In this document: positions 43,878 to 53,173 of the stretch, in pieces
How positions within the stretch are numbered: the first letter of the stretch is position 1
Layout: each line of letters starts with the position of its first letter
Assembly: GCF_035982055.1 (NCBI RefSeq)
Contig: NZ_CP108427.1
Coordinates: 2,728,001 to 2,792,000, forward strand
Direction of reading: 5' to 3'
DNA length: 64,000 nucleotides
Source: Streptomyces sp. NBC_01288
GTDB taxonomy: Bacteria; Actinomycetota; Actinomycetes; Streptomycetales; Streptomycetaceae
Translations under genes and position numbers: made by a program
The notes under the pieces: generated by a model
The model's database searches: none
The model's input: the letters and a program-made list of their open reading frames with translations, nothing else
What the model was told of the DNA's origin: nothing

Positions 43878-44483
43878 TCAAACCGTCCAGGACGGTTCCA
43901 ATTGGACGATGTCTCCCGTGAGGGAGTCGATGTCCGCCTCGATCTGGGCCCGCAGGGCGAGCCGCTCAATCCGCTCGGTGCGGTACTTGCCGTGCTCGGC
44001 GGCCGAGCGCCACATCGACAGCACCATGAACTCGTGTCCCGGGGCCTCGCCGAACAGGCCGCGGAGCATGCCGGGGGAACCGGCCATCGCCGGGTTCCAG
44101 ACCTTCTCCTGCATCAGCGTGAAGTGCTCGGCGCGCTCCTCGTGGACGCGGAACAGGGCCACCCGCACCAGGTCGGCGTCGGTGAAGCGCGGCTCGAAGC
44201 CGGTCTTCACGTCGAAGCGGTGATCGAACAGCTTGACCTGCACGTCCTTGAAGGTGCCCACCTGGGCCGACGCAAGCCGGTCATGGGATCGGGCCATGAA
44301 GGAGTCGTAGAAGGCGCGGCTTTCCCAGAACGCGAAAATGTGTGCCACCCCTGGCCGCGCTCTGCTCCAGCCTCCCCCCTGTCCCCGAAATCCCGGCTCC
44401 CCCAGAAGCCCCGCCCACTTTCGCTGCCCGCGCTCGAAGCCGCGGCGGTCCACCACGGTGCAGCGAATCCACTTGACCAGCAC
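43878..44483 (-). CDS. DUF4937 (YdbC-like) protein
   Basis: 201 residues from GTG 44483; a longer frame to 44576 lacks support. Begins VLVKWIRCTVVDRRGFERGQ, followed by RKWAGLLGEPGF, HIFAFWESRAFYDSFM and a helical end. This matches the B. subtilis YdbC type, a dimeric alpha/beta-barrel-like fold of unknown role. A second similar half (residues 100-200, RVALFRVHEERAEHF) suggests two fused ABM-like domains. Divergent from the TerD gene. Confidence 0.75.
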   Translation of the reverse strand: MLVKWIRCTVVDRRGFERGQRKWAGLLGEPGFRGQGGGWSRARPGVAHIFAFWESRAFYDSFMARSHDRLASAQVGTFKDVQVKLFDHRFDVKTGFEPRFTDADLVRVALFRVHEERAEHFTLMQEKVWNPAMAGSPGMLRGLFGEAPGHEFMVLSMWRSAAEHGKYRTERIERLALRAQIEADIDSLTGDIVQLEPSWTV

Positions 44484-44635
44484 CGCGCCATCGTAAGGCC
44501 CTGGAGCGTGGCGCCGGTCACGCTCCGGCTGAGATCGTCGGCGCATACGCCCCCGCGCGCGTGGCACGATGGACAACGAAGGCTGATCGCCCAGTAGTTG
44601 GGGCGCGCGATCAAGGCGAACGGGGAAGGGGAACT

Positions 44636-45175
44636 GTGGTGAACGGCCTCAACAAGGGGATCCGCAAGGCCGAAGTCGGGCTCCAGTGGGATCCGAGTCC
44701 CACCGGGCAGCCGCCCGTCGATCTGGACATCGTCGCCACCACGTATGTGGCGGGCGATCTGTACGGCGCTCCCGCGTACGCCGTGCACTTCGACAGCCGC
44801 TCGCCCGACGGCACCATCTATCTCAACCGGGACAGCAAGGACGGCAAGGGCTTCGGCTGGGACGAGGTCATGACCCTGGAGCTCGACCGGCTCTCCGACC
44901 GGTACGCGCGCGTGGTGGTCGGTGTCGTCATCCAACAGCGCGTCGCCCACCGCACGTTCGTCAACGTCCTCAACCCGAAGCTGCGCATCCGCGAGGGGTA
45001 CACCGTCCTCACCGAGGACGACTTCGGTGACGTCCTCGGTGCTACGGCGGCGACGGTCGGGGAATTCGTCCGGGACGAGTCCGGAAGCTGGGACTTCCAT
45101 CCCGGCATCCGCGGCTTCGAGGACGACCCCGCGACCTTCACCAGGACGATGGGCAGGGCGCAGCAGCAGCCCTGA
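44636..45175 (+). CDS. TerD family protein
   Basis: 179 residues from GTG 44636 (GTG 44639 is also possible) with AAGGGGAACT upstream. TerD/CABP features: LQWDPSPTGQPPVDLDIVA near the N-terminus, then a calcium-binding-type acidic stretch LNRDSKDGKG and FGWDEVMTLELDRL. The family is linked to tellurite resistance and stress; in Streptomyces many copies exist. Stands alone between divergent and convergent genes, without the other ter genes. Confidence 0.87.
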   Translation: MVNGLNKGIRKAEVGLQWDPSPTGQPPVDLDIVATTYVAGDLYGAPAYAVHFDSRSPDGTIYLNRDSKDGKGFGWDEVMTLELDRLSDRYARVVVGVVIQQRVAHRTFVNVLNPKLRIREGYTVLTEDDFGDVLGATAATVGEFVRDESGSWDFHPGIRGFEDDPATFTRTMGRAQQQP

Positions 45176-45194
45176 GCCCGTCGCGGACGGCGCG

Positions 45195-45890
45195 TCAGCC
45201 GGCGGTCCAGCCCGGGACCGTCGGCAGCACCTCCTCGGCGATGCGGAACAGCGCCTCGTCGTCGGGTGGCACGTCGTCCTGACGCCAGATGGATATCTCG
45301 AAGGAGTCGCCGCCGTCCTTCGCACTGGTGGACACCAGGAGGCTGCGGGCGATGCCCCCTGGGCCCGTACTGGCTTTGCCCCCACCGAGGTTGAAGCTAA
45401 TCGCGATGGTCTGGTTCGAGTAGAGAACGGCCGGGTGCCCCAGGACCATCTTCACCTGCGAGCTGGAATCCACGTACCGGGCCGCCTGGGCGACGGGAAT
45501 GTCGTCGTAGGACGCCGACAGTCGTACGGAATAGGTCGTCAGGTCTACCTCGGCCTCGGGGCTGGCGATCTTGGTGCCACCGGCGAGCGTCATCCAGCCC
45601 GCGCTCCCTCCGGCGGTCTCCGCGTGCTCGTCCGGGGTCCTCAGGAGCACCGGAAGGTCCGTGCGGTTCAGTGCCGTGCAGAGTTGTGCCGGCGAGACGT
45701 ACTTCGCCGGCAGTGTCTTGTCTGTGCTCGCCGTGCAGGTCGCCGGTCTGCCGTCCTGCTGCGACGTCTTCGGCAGGACTTCCCCGAGTCCCCACATGCC
45801 GCCTACGACACCCCCGACCACGACCACCGCCGCGACTGCCTGGGCCCCCGCCCTCATACCTTTTTCGGGCTCGACGGAATTGTCGACCAT
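45195..45890 (-). CDS. DUF6215 membrane-anchored protein
   Basis: 231 residues. Short cytoplasmic start, then one membrane helix at about 15-35 (AGAQAVAAVVVVGGVVGGMW). Extracytoplasmic part has TCTASTDKTLPAKYVSPAQL and CTALNRTDLPVLL, a conserved pair of cysteines and AGGTKIASPEAEVDL. This is the Streptomyces DUF6215 pattern; role unknown. Convergent with TerD. Confidence 0.75.
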   Translation of the reverse strand: MVDNSVEPEKGMRAGAQAVAAVVVVGGVVGGMWGLGEVLPKTSQQDGRPATCTASTDKTLPAKYVSPAQLCTALNRTDLPVLLRTPDEHAETAGGSAGWMTLAGGTKIASPEAEVDLTTYSVRLSASYDDIPVAQAARYVDSSSQVKMVLGHPAVLYSNQTIAISFNLGGGKASTGPGGIARSLLVSTSAKDGGDSFEISIWRQDDVPPDDEALFRIAEEVLPTVPGWTAG

Positions 45891-45989
45891 GCCCCCACCC
45901 CCCTGTGCGCACGCTATGCGCGTCGAGGGAGATTAACCGCTGATCGTTCCGCTGGGAAACCGGATTCGCCCCGGGCCCGGACATGCTGA

Positions 45990-46023
45990 GGGCGGTGAAG
46001 CCCGAATACCGGCTTCACCGCCC
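45990..46023 (-). terminator. nrdJ terminator
   Basis: Perfect 13-bp arms GGGCGGTGAAGCC (45990-46002) and GGCTTCACCGCCC (46011-46023) with an 8-nt loop, 36 bp past the nrdJ stop. Confidence 0.8.
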
Positions 46024-46058
46024 TGACCAGCTGGTTCACTTCAAGCGAGTGCCCTTGA

Positions 46059-48959
46059 TCAGCTGCAGCCGCTGGTCGAGCCACACCCCTCGCAGATATA
46101 GCAGGAACCGGCCCGCTGCATCTTCGTACCGCAGGAGAAGCAGAGCGGGGCGTCGGCCTGGATGCCCAGCTGCATCTCCACCAGTTCGGCGCTGGTGTGC
46201 GCCTGCTGCGGAGCGGGCTTGACCGCCTCGGCCACGGCCTTCGGCGGGGCCACGGCCTTCAACTCCTGGGCGCGCGGCGCCGACTGGGCCAGGCCTTCTA
46301 CGTCGACCTCGACATCGTCGATGGATGGCTCGTACGAACCGGTCTCCAGGTGACGCTGGCGCTCCTCGGCGGAGTGGATGCCGAGGGCGGAGCGCGTCTC
46401 GAAGGGCAGGAAGTCGAGCGCCAGGCGACGGAAGATGTAGTCGACGATCGACTGCGCCATCCGCACGTCCGGGTCGTCCGTCATGCCGGCCGGCTCGAAG
46501 CGCATGTTCGTGAACTTGGAGACGTACGTCTCCAGGGGCACGCCGTACTGCAGGCCTACGGAGACGGCGATCGAGAAGGCGTCCATCATGCCCGCGAGGG
46601 TCGAGCCCTGCTTCGACATCTTCAGGAAGACCTCGCCGAGACCGTCGTCCGGGTAGGAGTTGGCGGTCATGTAGCCCTCGGCGCCGCCGACCGTGAAGGA
46701 GGTCGTGATGCCCGGGCGGCCCTTGGGGAGACGCTTGCGGATGGGGCGGTACTCGACGACCTTCTCGACCGCGGTACGGATGGTCTCCTCGGCCTTGGCG
46801 GTGACCTCGACCTTCTCCTTCTCCTTGGTCTTCGCGGAGAGGGGCTGGCCGACCTTGCAGTTGTCGCGGTAGATCGCGAGCGCCTTGACGCCCAGCTTCC
46901 ACGCCTCGAAGTAGACCTCTTCGACGTCCTCGACGGTCGCCGTCTCCGGCAGGTTGACCGTCTTGGAGAGCGCGCCGGAGATCCAGGGCTGGATGGCGGC
47001 CATCATGCGGACGTGGCCCATCGCGGAGATGGAACGCTCGCCCATGGCGCAGTCGAACACCTCGTAGTGCTCCTGCTTGAGCCCCGGGGCGTCGATCACA
47101 TTGCCGTTGTCGGCGATGTGGGCGACGACCGCCTCGATCTGCTCCTCCTGGTAGCCCATGCGACGCAGGGCCTGCGGGACGGTGCCGTTGACGATCTGCA
47201 TCGAGCCGCCGCCGACCAGCTTCTTGAACTTGACCAGGGCGAGGTCGGGCTCAAGTCCGGTGGTGTCACAGGACATCGCGAGACCGATGGTGCCGGTCGG
47301 GGCGATGACGGACGCCTGCGAGTTACGGAAACCGTTCTTCTCGCCGATGCGCAGCACGTCCTGCCAGGACTCCGTGGCCGCGGCCCAGATGGGCGTGTCC
47401 AGGTCGTCCGCGCGCGGGGCCACGGCGTTGGCGTCGGCGTGCTGCTTCATGACACGCAGGTGCGGCTGCTCGTTGCGGGCGTAGCCGTCGTACGGGCCGA
47501 CGACCGCGGCGAGTTCGGCGGAGCGCTTGTACGACGTGCCGGTCATCAGGGAGGTGATGGCACCGGCGAGAGCACGGCCGCCGTCGGAGTCGTACGCGTG
47601 GCCGGTCGCCATCAGCAGGGCGCCGAGGTTGGCGTAGCCGATGCCGAGCTGGCGGAACGCGCGCGTGTTCTCGCCGATCTTCTGCGTCGGGAAGTCCGCG
47701 AAGCAGATGGAGATGTCCATCGCGGTGATGACGAGCTCGACGACCTTGGCGAAGCGCTCGACCTCGAAGGACTGGAGGCCCTTGCCGTCGTCCTTGAGGA
47801 ACTTCATCAGGTTCAGCGAGGCGAGGTTGCAGGACGTGTTGTCCAGGTGCATGTACTCGCTGCACGGGTTCGAGCCGTTGATACGGCCGGACTCGGGGCA
47901 CGTGTGCCACTGGTTGATGGTGTCGTCGTACTGGATGCCCGGGTCGGCGCAGGCCCAGGCGGCCTCGGCCATCTTGCGGAAGAGCTGCTTGGCGTCGACC
48001 TCCTCGATGACCTCGCCGGTCATGCGGGACGTCAGGCCGAACTTGTCGCCGTTCTCCACGGCCTTCATGAACGTGTCGTTCACACGGACCGAGTTGTTGG
48101 CGTTCTGGTACTGCACCGACGTGATGTCGTCGCCGCCCAGGTCCATGTCGAAGCCCGCGTCACGCAGCGCGCGGATCTTCTCTTCTTCCTTGACCTTGGT
48201 CTGGATGAAGTCCTCGATGTCGGGGTGGTCGACGTCCAGGATGACCATCTTGGCCGCGCGGCGGGTGGCGCCACCGGACTTGATGGTTCCCGCGGAGGCG
48301 TCGGCGCCGCGCATGAAGGAGACCGGACCCGAGGCGTTGCCACCGGAGGAGAGCAGCTCCTTGGAGGAGCGGATGCGGGACAGGTTCAGGCCGGCGCCGG
48401 AACCGCCCTTGAAGATCATGCCCTCTTCCTTGTACCAGTCGAGGATGGACTCCATGGAGTCGTCGACGGCCAGGATGAAGCAGGCCGAGACCTGCTGGGG
48501 CTGCGGAGTCCCGACGTTGAACCAGACGGGGCTGTTGAAGCTGAAGACCTGGTGCAGGAGGGCGTACGCCAGCTCGTGCTCGAAGATCTCGGCGTCGGCG
48601 GGCGAGGCGAAGTACTTGTGGTCCTCGCCGGCCTTCCGATACGTCTTCACGATGCGGTCGATGAGCTGCTTCAGGCTCACCTCGCGCTGCGGGGTGCCCA
48701 CGGCACCGCGGAAGTACTTGCTGGTGACGATGTTGACCGCGTTCACCGCCCACTCGGCGGGGAACTCGACGCCACGCTGCTCGAAATTGACCGAGCCGTC
48801 GCGCCAGTTGGTCATGACGACGTCACGACGCTCCCACTCCACCTCGTCGTACGGATGCACGCCGGGGGTGGTGTGAATACGCTCGATGCGCAGTCCCTTG
48901 GTGGCCTTGGTGCCCTTCGCGCGGGAACCTCGTGCCGGACCGCTCGCCGTCTCTGTCAT
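46059..48959 (-). CDS. nrdJ: Class II (B12-dependent) ribonucleotide reductase
   Basis: 966 residues from ATG 48959 with GGGAGG 6 nt upstream. Makes deoxyribonucleotides without oxygen, using adenosylcobalamin. Visible parts: an N-terminal segment, SFNSPVWFNVGTPQPQQVSA, GSGAGLNLSRIRSSKE, the radical-site region NGSNPCSEYMHLDNTSCN and the barrel motif VIAPTGTIGLAM. The C-terminal zinc/redox tail CFSCGTKMQRAGSC then ICEGCGSTSGC is complete. Downstream of nrdR by 164 bp in the same direction. NrdR-type sites lie upstream of nrdR. Confidence 0.97.
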   Translation of the reverse strand: MTETASGPARGSRAKGTKATKGLRIERIHTTPGVHPYDEVEWERRDVVMTNWRDGSVNFEQRGVEFPAEWAVNAVNIVTSKYFRGAVGTPQREVSLKQLIDRIVKTYRKAGEDHKYFASPADAEIFEHELAYALLHQVFSFNSPVWFNVGTPQPQQVSACFILAVDDSMESILDWYKEEGMIFKGGSGAGLNLSRIRSSKELLSSGGNASGPVSFMRGADASAGTIKSGGATRRAAKMVILDVDHPDIEDFIQTKVKEEEKIRALRDAGFDMDLGGDDITSVQYQNANNSVRVNDTFMKAVENGDKFGLTSRMTGEVIEEVDAKQLFRKMAEAAWACADPGIQYDDTINQWHTCPESGRINGSNPCSEYMHLDNTSCNLASLNLMKFLKDDGKGLQSFEVERFAKVVELVITAMDISICFADFPTQKIGENTRAFRQLGIGYANLGALLMATGHAYDSDGGRALAGAITSLMTGTSYKRSAELAAVVGPYDGYARNEQPHLRVMKQHADANAVAPRADDLDTPIWAAATESWQDVLRIGEKNGFRNSQASVIAPTGTIGLAMSCDTTGLEPDLALVKFKKLVGGGSMQIVNGTVPQALRRMGYQEEQIEAVVAHIADNGNVIDAPGLKQEHYEVFDCAMGERSISAMGHVRMMAAIQPWISGALSKTVNLPETATVEDVEEVYFEAWKLGVKALAIYRDNCKVGQPLSAKTKEKEKVEVTAKAEETIRTAVEKVVEYRPIRKRLPKGRPGITTSFTVGGAEGYMTANSYPDDGLGEVFLKMSKQGSTLAGMMDAFSIAVSVGLQYGVPLETYVSKFTNMRFEPAGMTDDPDVRMAQSIVDYIFRRLALDFLPFETRSALGIHSAEERQRHLETGSYEPSIDDVEVDVEGLAQSAPRAQELKAVAPPKAVAEAVKPAPQQAHTSAELVEMQLGIQADAPLCFSCGTKMQRAGSCYICEGCGSTSGCS

Positions 48960-49123
48960 GCCGCCTCCCTCTACAGGCGAAAACGCCTGAAAATGCCACG
49001 ATGTTCCCGTGGCAGAGTGTTTGTCTGATGCCGCGGGCGCCCACAGCTCATGGCCCCGCAACAAGTCCTGGTTCGCCAACGCCCGGCCGGACCCGGGGTC
49101 TCCGCCCGGTTCCGGCCCGTCGG

Positions 49124-49675
49124 TCAGTCGGCGGAGTGGGCGGGCACGGGGACCTGAACAGCCCCTCCGGTCCCGCCGTCGTCTTCCTGGCTCCCCGATA
49201 CCGCGTCTTCGTCGTCCGCGGCGGGGCCGGGGGTCACTTCGCGCAGCTCCACGATCGCGGCCTCGAAGTCCTCAAGGGAGTTGAACGCCCTGTAGACGGA
49301 GGCGAATCGCAGATAGGCGACGAGGTCGAGCTCCTGCAACGGGCCGAGTATGGCCAGCCCGACGTCATGGGTGGTCAGTTCGGCGCTTCCGGTGGCCCGC
49401 ACCGCTTCTTCGACCCGCTGGCCGAGCTGGGCGAGTGCGTCCTCGGTGACAGGCCGTCCCTGGCATGCCTTGCGCACACCGTTGATGACCTTGGTACGGC
49501 TGAAAGGCTCGGTGACTCCGGACCGCTTGACCACCATGAGCGAGCACGTCTCCACGGTCGTGAAACGACGGGAGCAGTCAGGGCACTGGCGGCGCCGGCG
49601 GATCGACGTGCCGTCGTCGGTCGTACGGCTGTCGACGACACGGCTGTCGGGGTGCCTGCAGAAGGGGCAGTGCAT
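49124..49675 (-). CDS. nrdR: Transcriptional repressor NrdR
   Basis: 183 residues from ATG 49675 with GGGAGGG 9 nt upstream; the frame can begin at TTG 49684. Zinc ribbon at the N-terminus: [17 protein letters not shown] and [13 protein letters not shown]-cone from about 45 to 140 ([20 protein letters not shown]). The acidic C-terminal tail after residue 150 is longer than in most NrdR proteins. Senses ATP/dATP and represses ribonucleotide reductase genes, including nrdJ next door. Confidence 0.96.
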   Translation of the reverse strand: MHCPFCRHPDSRVVDSRTTDDGTSIRRRRQCPDCSRRFTTVETCSLMVVKRSGVTEPFSRTKVINGVRKACQGRPVTEDALAQLGQRVEEAVRATGSAELTTHDVGLAILGPLQELDLVAYLRFASVYRAFNSLEDFEAAIVELREVTPGPAADDEDAVSGSQEDDGGTGGAVQVPVPAHSAD

Positions 49676-49784
49676 GGTCTCCAACCCTCCCTCGCAGCAG
49701 ACTCAATAGCCTCGTGAGACCCCTTGGGCCTCTCGAAGCAGCCCCAAGCATAGGCGATGACCGAGACTCTGGAGACCCGGGGGA

Positions 49785-49828
49785 CCACAACTTCTGGGCT
49801 GCTATCGCAATCCAACCACTAGATGTGG
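49785..49828. promoter_or_regulatory. Two NrdR-box-like sites, 31 bp apart
   Basis: CCACTAGATGTGG at 49816-49828 and CCACAACTTCTGG at 49785-49797. Both have CCAC at one end and GTGG or CTGG at the other. The second matches the reverse complement of the first at 10 of 13 positions. Their 31-bp offset is about three helical turns, the usual spacing for paired NrdR boxes. They lie 110-153 bp before the nrdR start. Confidence 0.7.
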
Positions 49829-50166
49829 TGATTGGCTCACACAAACACGCCGTACGCGCGTGTCGCGCCCGTATTGGCATGTGCCATACGACCGTCCCGC
49901 CACCCCGAACACGCTGGCGCACAGCCGTACCGCCAGGCCACTTACGGAGATACCGTGAGCGCGGCACGGAGGAGACGTGGGGCTCCCGCACAGAACGGGA
50001 CCGGCCCCCGACTGCCGGGACACCGGGTGGCAGACTGAGGCGACAACCCACAAGGTCACCACCACGGCGGCGGAGAGTACAACAATGATCTTTTTTGTCC
50101 ACCAGGTGCCGCGCTAGCCATACACCCAGACGCATGATCGCGACAGGCTATCTGCACTTTTTCACT

Positions 50167-50180
50167 CGAACGTGTGTTTG
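50167..50180 (+). promoter_or_regulatory. SOS box (LexA operator)
   Basis: CGAACGTGTGTTTG fits the Gram-positive/actinobacterial form CGAAC-N4-GTTYG with one deviation in the right arm. It lies 61 bp before the lexA start, so lexA is probably autoregulated. Confidence 0.78.
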
Positions 50181-50240
50181 GCGCAACCTTTCGAAAGCAA
50201 CTACCGTTGTCCAGCAGGGAGACCATCGAGAGGGGCCGAC

Positions 50241-51020
50241 GTGACCACCACCGCAGACAGTGCCACCATCACTGCCCAGGATCGCTCCCAGGGCCGACTC
50301 GAGCCGGTGCATGCAATGAACGAAGCCGCGAATCCCGAGGGACACAAGCGTTCCCTGCCGGGCCGACCTCCCGGTATCCGGGCGGACAGCTCGGGGCTCA
50401 CGGACCGGCAGCGCCGGGTGATCGAGGTCATCAGGGACTCGGTGCAGCGACGGGGCTACCCGCCGTCGATGCGCGAGATCGGCCAGGCCGTGGGCCTGTC
50501 CAGCACATCCTCGGTCGCACACCAGCTGATGGCACTGGAGCGCAAGGGCTTCCTACGCCGCGACCCGCACCGCCCGCGCGCGTACGAGGTCCGCGGCAGC
50601 GACCAGTCCTCGTCGGTGCAGCCCACGGACACCGCGGGCAAGCCCGCCGCGTCGTACGTCCCCTTGGTGGGCCGGATCGCCGCCGGTGGCCCGATCCTCG
50701 CCGAGGAATCGGTCGAGGACGTCTTCCCCCTCCCCCGCCAACTGGTCGGTGACGGTGAGCTGTTCGTCCTCAAGGTCGTCGGTGACTCGATGATCGAGGC
50801 CGCGATCTGCGACGGCGACTGGGTCACCGTGCGCCGCCAGCCGGTCGCCGAGAACGGTGACATCGTGGCCGCCATGCTGGAGGGCGAGGCCACCGTCAAG
50901 CGCTTCAAGCGCGAGGACGGCCACGTCTGGCTCCTCCCGCACAACTCGGCCTACGAGCCGATCCCCGGCGACGACGCGACGATCCTCGGCAAGGTGGTGG
51001 CAGTGCTGCGGCGCGTGTGA
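50241..51020 (+). CDS. lexA: LexA repressor
   Basis: 259 residues from GTG 50241 with GAGAGGGG upstream. Winged helix near 52-110: [20 protein letters not shown] and [20 protein letters not shown]. Self-cleavage site A148-G149 in RIAAGGPI; catalytic S183 in [10 protein letters not shown] and K220 in EATVKRFKR. The first about 50 residues precede the usual LexA start and are unstructured, as in other Streptomyces. Represses the SOS regulon; RecA triggers cleavage. Confidence 0.97.
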   Translation: MTTTADSATITAQDRSQGRLEPVHAMNEAANPEGHKRSLPGRPPGIRADSSGLTDRQRRVIEVIRDSVQRRGYPPSMREIGQAVGLSSTSSVAHQLMALERKGFLRRDPHRPRAYEVRGSDQSSSVQPTDTAGKPAASYVPLVGRIAAGGPILAEESVEDVFPLPRQLVGDGELFVLKVVGDSMIEAAICDGDWVTVRRQPVAENGDIVAAMLEGEATVKRFKREDGHVWLLPHNSAYEPIPGDDATILGKVVAVLRRV

Positions 51021-51061
51021 CGGCCGCGGCGGGCGGGCCTCATCGGCCCGGCCCTCGGACC

Positions 51062-51095
51062 GGACCCCGGGACCCCTGCGCCGGTTCCGGGGTCC
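51062..51095 (+). terminator. lexA terminator
   Basis: Perfect 9-bp arms GGACCCCGG (51062-51070) and CCGGGGTCC (51087-51095) between convergent lexA and the DinG-type gene. Confidence 0.6.
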
Positions 51096-51190
51096 TGTGC
51101 TGTCCGGGCCCCGGGCGCAGCCGGTCGTCGATCCGATGCCGGTCGTCGATCCTGTGTTGACCCGGCGGACCGGGCCAACACCGCCCTGAA

Positions 51191-53173
51191 TCATTCCGCT
51201 TCGGCTTCCTCCTGCTTCGCCTTCGCGTCGATCGCGGCCAGCGATCTCCGGGCCTGGTTGCGGTCCGTGGTGTACCAGAAGTCGGGCAGTGACGCCTTGA
51301 GATAGCTGCCGTAGCGGGCGGTTGCGAGCCGCTGGTCGAGGACGGCGACCACGCCCCGGTCCCCCGACGCGCGGACGAGACGGCCGGCGCCCTGGGCCAT
51401 GAGGAGCGCCGCGTGTGTGGCGGCCACCGCCATGAAGCCGTTGCCCCCGGCGTCCTCAACTGCCTTCTGGCGGGCGCTCATCAGCGGGTCGTCCGGGCGC
51501 GGGAACGGGATCTTGTCCATGACGACGAGCTGACAGCTGGCTCCGGGGACGTCGACGCCCTGCCAGAGCGACAGCGTGCCGAAGAGACAGGTCTTCGGGT
51601 CGGCCGCGAAGTTCTTGATCAGCTCACCGAGCGTCTCCTCGCCCTGGAGCAGGATCGGGTACTCGGGGATGCGGGAGCGCAGTTCCTCGGCGGCGAGTTG
51701 GGCGCCCCGCATCGAGGAGAAGAGCCCCAGGGTGCGACCGCCGGCTGCCTGGATCAGCTCCGTCAACTCGTCCAGCATGTCGGCCCGATCGCCATCCCGC
51801 GCGGGGCGCGCGAGGTGCTTGGCGACGTACAGGATGCCCTGCTTCGGGTAGTCGAAGGGCGAGCCCACGTCGACGCCCTTCCACTGCGGCAGGTCGTCGC
51901 CCGCGGTGCCTTCGGGGGCGAGGCCCAGGGAGGCGCCCACGCCGTTGAAGTCGCCGCCGAGCTTCAGTGTCGCGGAGGTCAGGGTCACCGAGCGGTCCGT
52001 GAAGAGCTTCTCCCTCAGGAGACCCGACACGGACATGGGGGCGACGCGCAGGGAGGCGCCGAAGCGGTCGTGGCGTTCGTACCAGACGACATCCCACTCG
52101 GAGCCGTTGGTGATGCGCTCCGACACGTCGTGTACGGCCTCTACGGAGGCCAGCGCCTGCTTGCGGACCGCGTCCTCGTCCTGCACGGACTTGTCGCGGG
52201 TGGCGCCGATCGCGGAGATCACCGTGCGGCAGGCGTCGCGCAGCGCCATGAGGGCATAACCGAGGTCCTCCGGGATCTCCTCCAGGCGGCCCGGCAAGGC
52301 GAGCTCCATCAGCCGCTCGAAGCCCTCGGCGGCGGTCTGGAGCTGATCGGCGGCCTTCTCGTTGGCCAGCTTCGCGGCTCGGCGCACGGCGCGGTTGACC
52401 TGTCCCGGGGTGAGCTCGCCGGTGGCGACTCCGGTGACCCTGGAGACCAGTTCATGGGCCTCGTCGACGATCAGCACCTCGTGCTGCGGGAGGACGGGGG
52501 CGCCTTCGATGGCGTCGATCGCGAGCAGTGCGTGGTTCGTGACGACGACGTCGGCGAGCTTGGCGCGCTCGCGGGCCGCCTCCGCGAAACACTCCGCCCC
52601 GTAAGCGCACTTCTGGGCGCCCAGGCACTCGCGGGAGGACACCGAGATCTGCGCCCACGCGCGGTCGGAGACTCCGGGTGTGAGGTCGTCGCGATCGCCG
52701 GTCTCGGTCTCGTCCGTCCAGTCACGGAGCCGCAGCAGATCCTGGCCCAGCTTGCTGGTGGGAGCGGCCGCCTCGAACTGGTCGAAGAGGCCCTCCTCCT
52801 CGTCCTGCGGCATGCCCTCGTGGAGCCGGTGCAGACACAGGTAGTTCGACCTGCCCTTGAGCATCGCGTACTGAGGGCGGCGGCGCAGCAGCGGATGCAG
52901 CGCGTCGACCGTGCGCGGCAGGTCGCGCTCCACGAGCTGGCGCTGGAGCGCGAGGGTGGCGGTCGCCACGACCACACGCTCCCCGTGCGCGAGCGCGGGC
53001 ACGAGGTAGCCGAGCGACTTTCCGGTACCGGTGCCGGCCTGGACCAGCAGATGGGAACCGTCGTCGATCGCCTCCGCGACGGCTTCGGCCATGGTCACCT
53101 GGCCGGGGCGCTCCGAACCGCCGACGGCAGTGACGGCAGCATGCAGGAGTTCGGGGAGTGAGGGCTTCGTCAT
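51191..53173 (-). CDS. DinG/XPD-type ATP-dependent DNA helicase
   Basis: 660 residues. Superfamily 2 helicase of the DinG/YoaA/XPD type. Walker A VQAGTGTGKSLGYL, DEAH box VLIVDEAHEL. Four cysteines between motifs fit the Fe-S cluster: one in SNYLCLHRL and three in RECLGAQKCAYGAECFAE. C-terminal helicase half has FGTLSLWQGVDVPG and QGAGRLVRASGDRG. Expected 5'-3' polarity on ssDNA, R-loops or G-quadruplexes, from family knowledge. Convergent with lexA. No SOS box seen upstream; a G-rich tandem repeat lies 208 bp upstream. Confidence 0.92.
   Translation of the reverse strand: MTKPSLPELLHAAVTAVGGSERPGQVTMAEAVAEAIDDGSHLLVQAGTGTGKSLGYLVPALAHGERVVVATATLALQRQLVERDLPRTVDALHPLLRRRPQYAMLKGRSNYLCLHRLHEGMPQDEEEGLFDQFEAAAPTSKLGQDLLRLRDWTDETETGDRDDLTPGVSDRAWAQISVSSRECLGAQKCAYGAECFAEAARERAKLADVVVTNHALLAIDAIEGAPVLPQHEVLIVDEAHELVSRVTGVATGELTPGQVNRAVRRAAKLANEKAADQLQTAAEGFERLMELALPGRLEEIPEDLGYALMALRDACRTVISAIGATRDKSVQDEDAVRKQALASVEAVHDVSERITNGSEWDVVWYERHDRFGASLRVAPMSVSGLLREKLFTDRSVTLTSATLKLGGDFNGVGASLGLAPEGTAGDDLPQWKGVDVGSPFDYPKQGILYVAKHLARPARDGDRADMLDELTELIQAAGGRTLGLFSSMRGAQLAAEELRSRIPEYPILLQGEETLGELIKNFAADPKTCLFGTLSLWQGVDVPGASCQLVVMDKIPFPRPDDPLMSARQKAVEDAGGNGFMAVAATHAALLMAQGAGRLVRASGDRGVVAVLDQRLATARYGSYLKASLPDFWYTTDRNQARRSLAAIDAKAKQEEAEAE

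Larger units (their letters stand above)
49676..50240. other. Divergent regulatory region, nrdR / lexA
   Basis: About 565 bp. It carries two NrdR-box-like sites near nrdR (49785-49828) and an SOS box near lexA (50167-50180). The middle (49850-50100) has no plausible gene; it is long enough for a small RNA, but I see no clear hairpin with a T-run. Confidence 0.5.

Noticed and set aside
46197..49028. 943-codon plus-strand frame
   Set aside because: Antisense shadow of nrdJ, which has full family motifs, a ribosome-binding site and a terminator.
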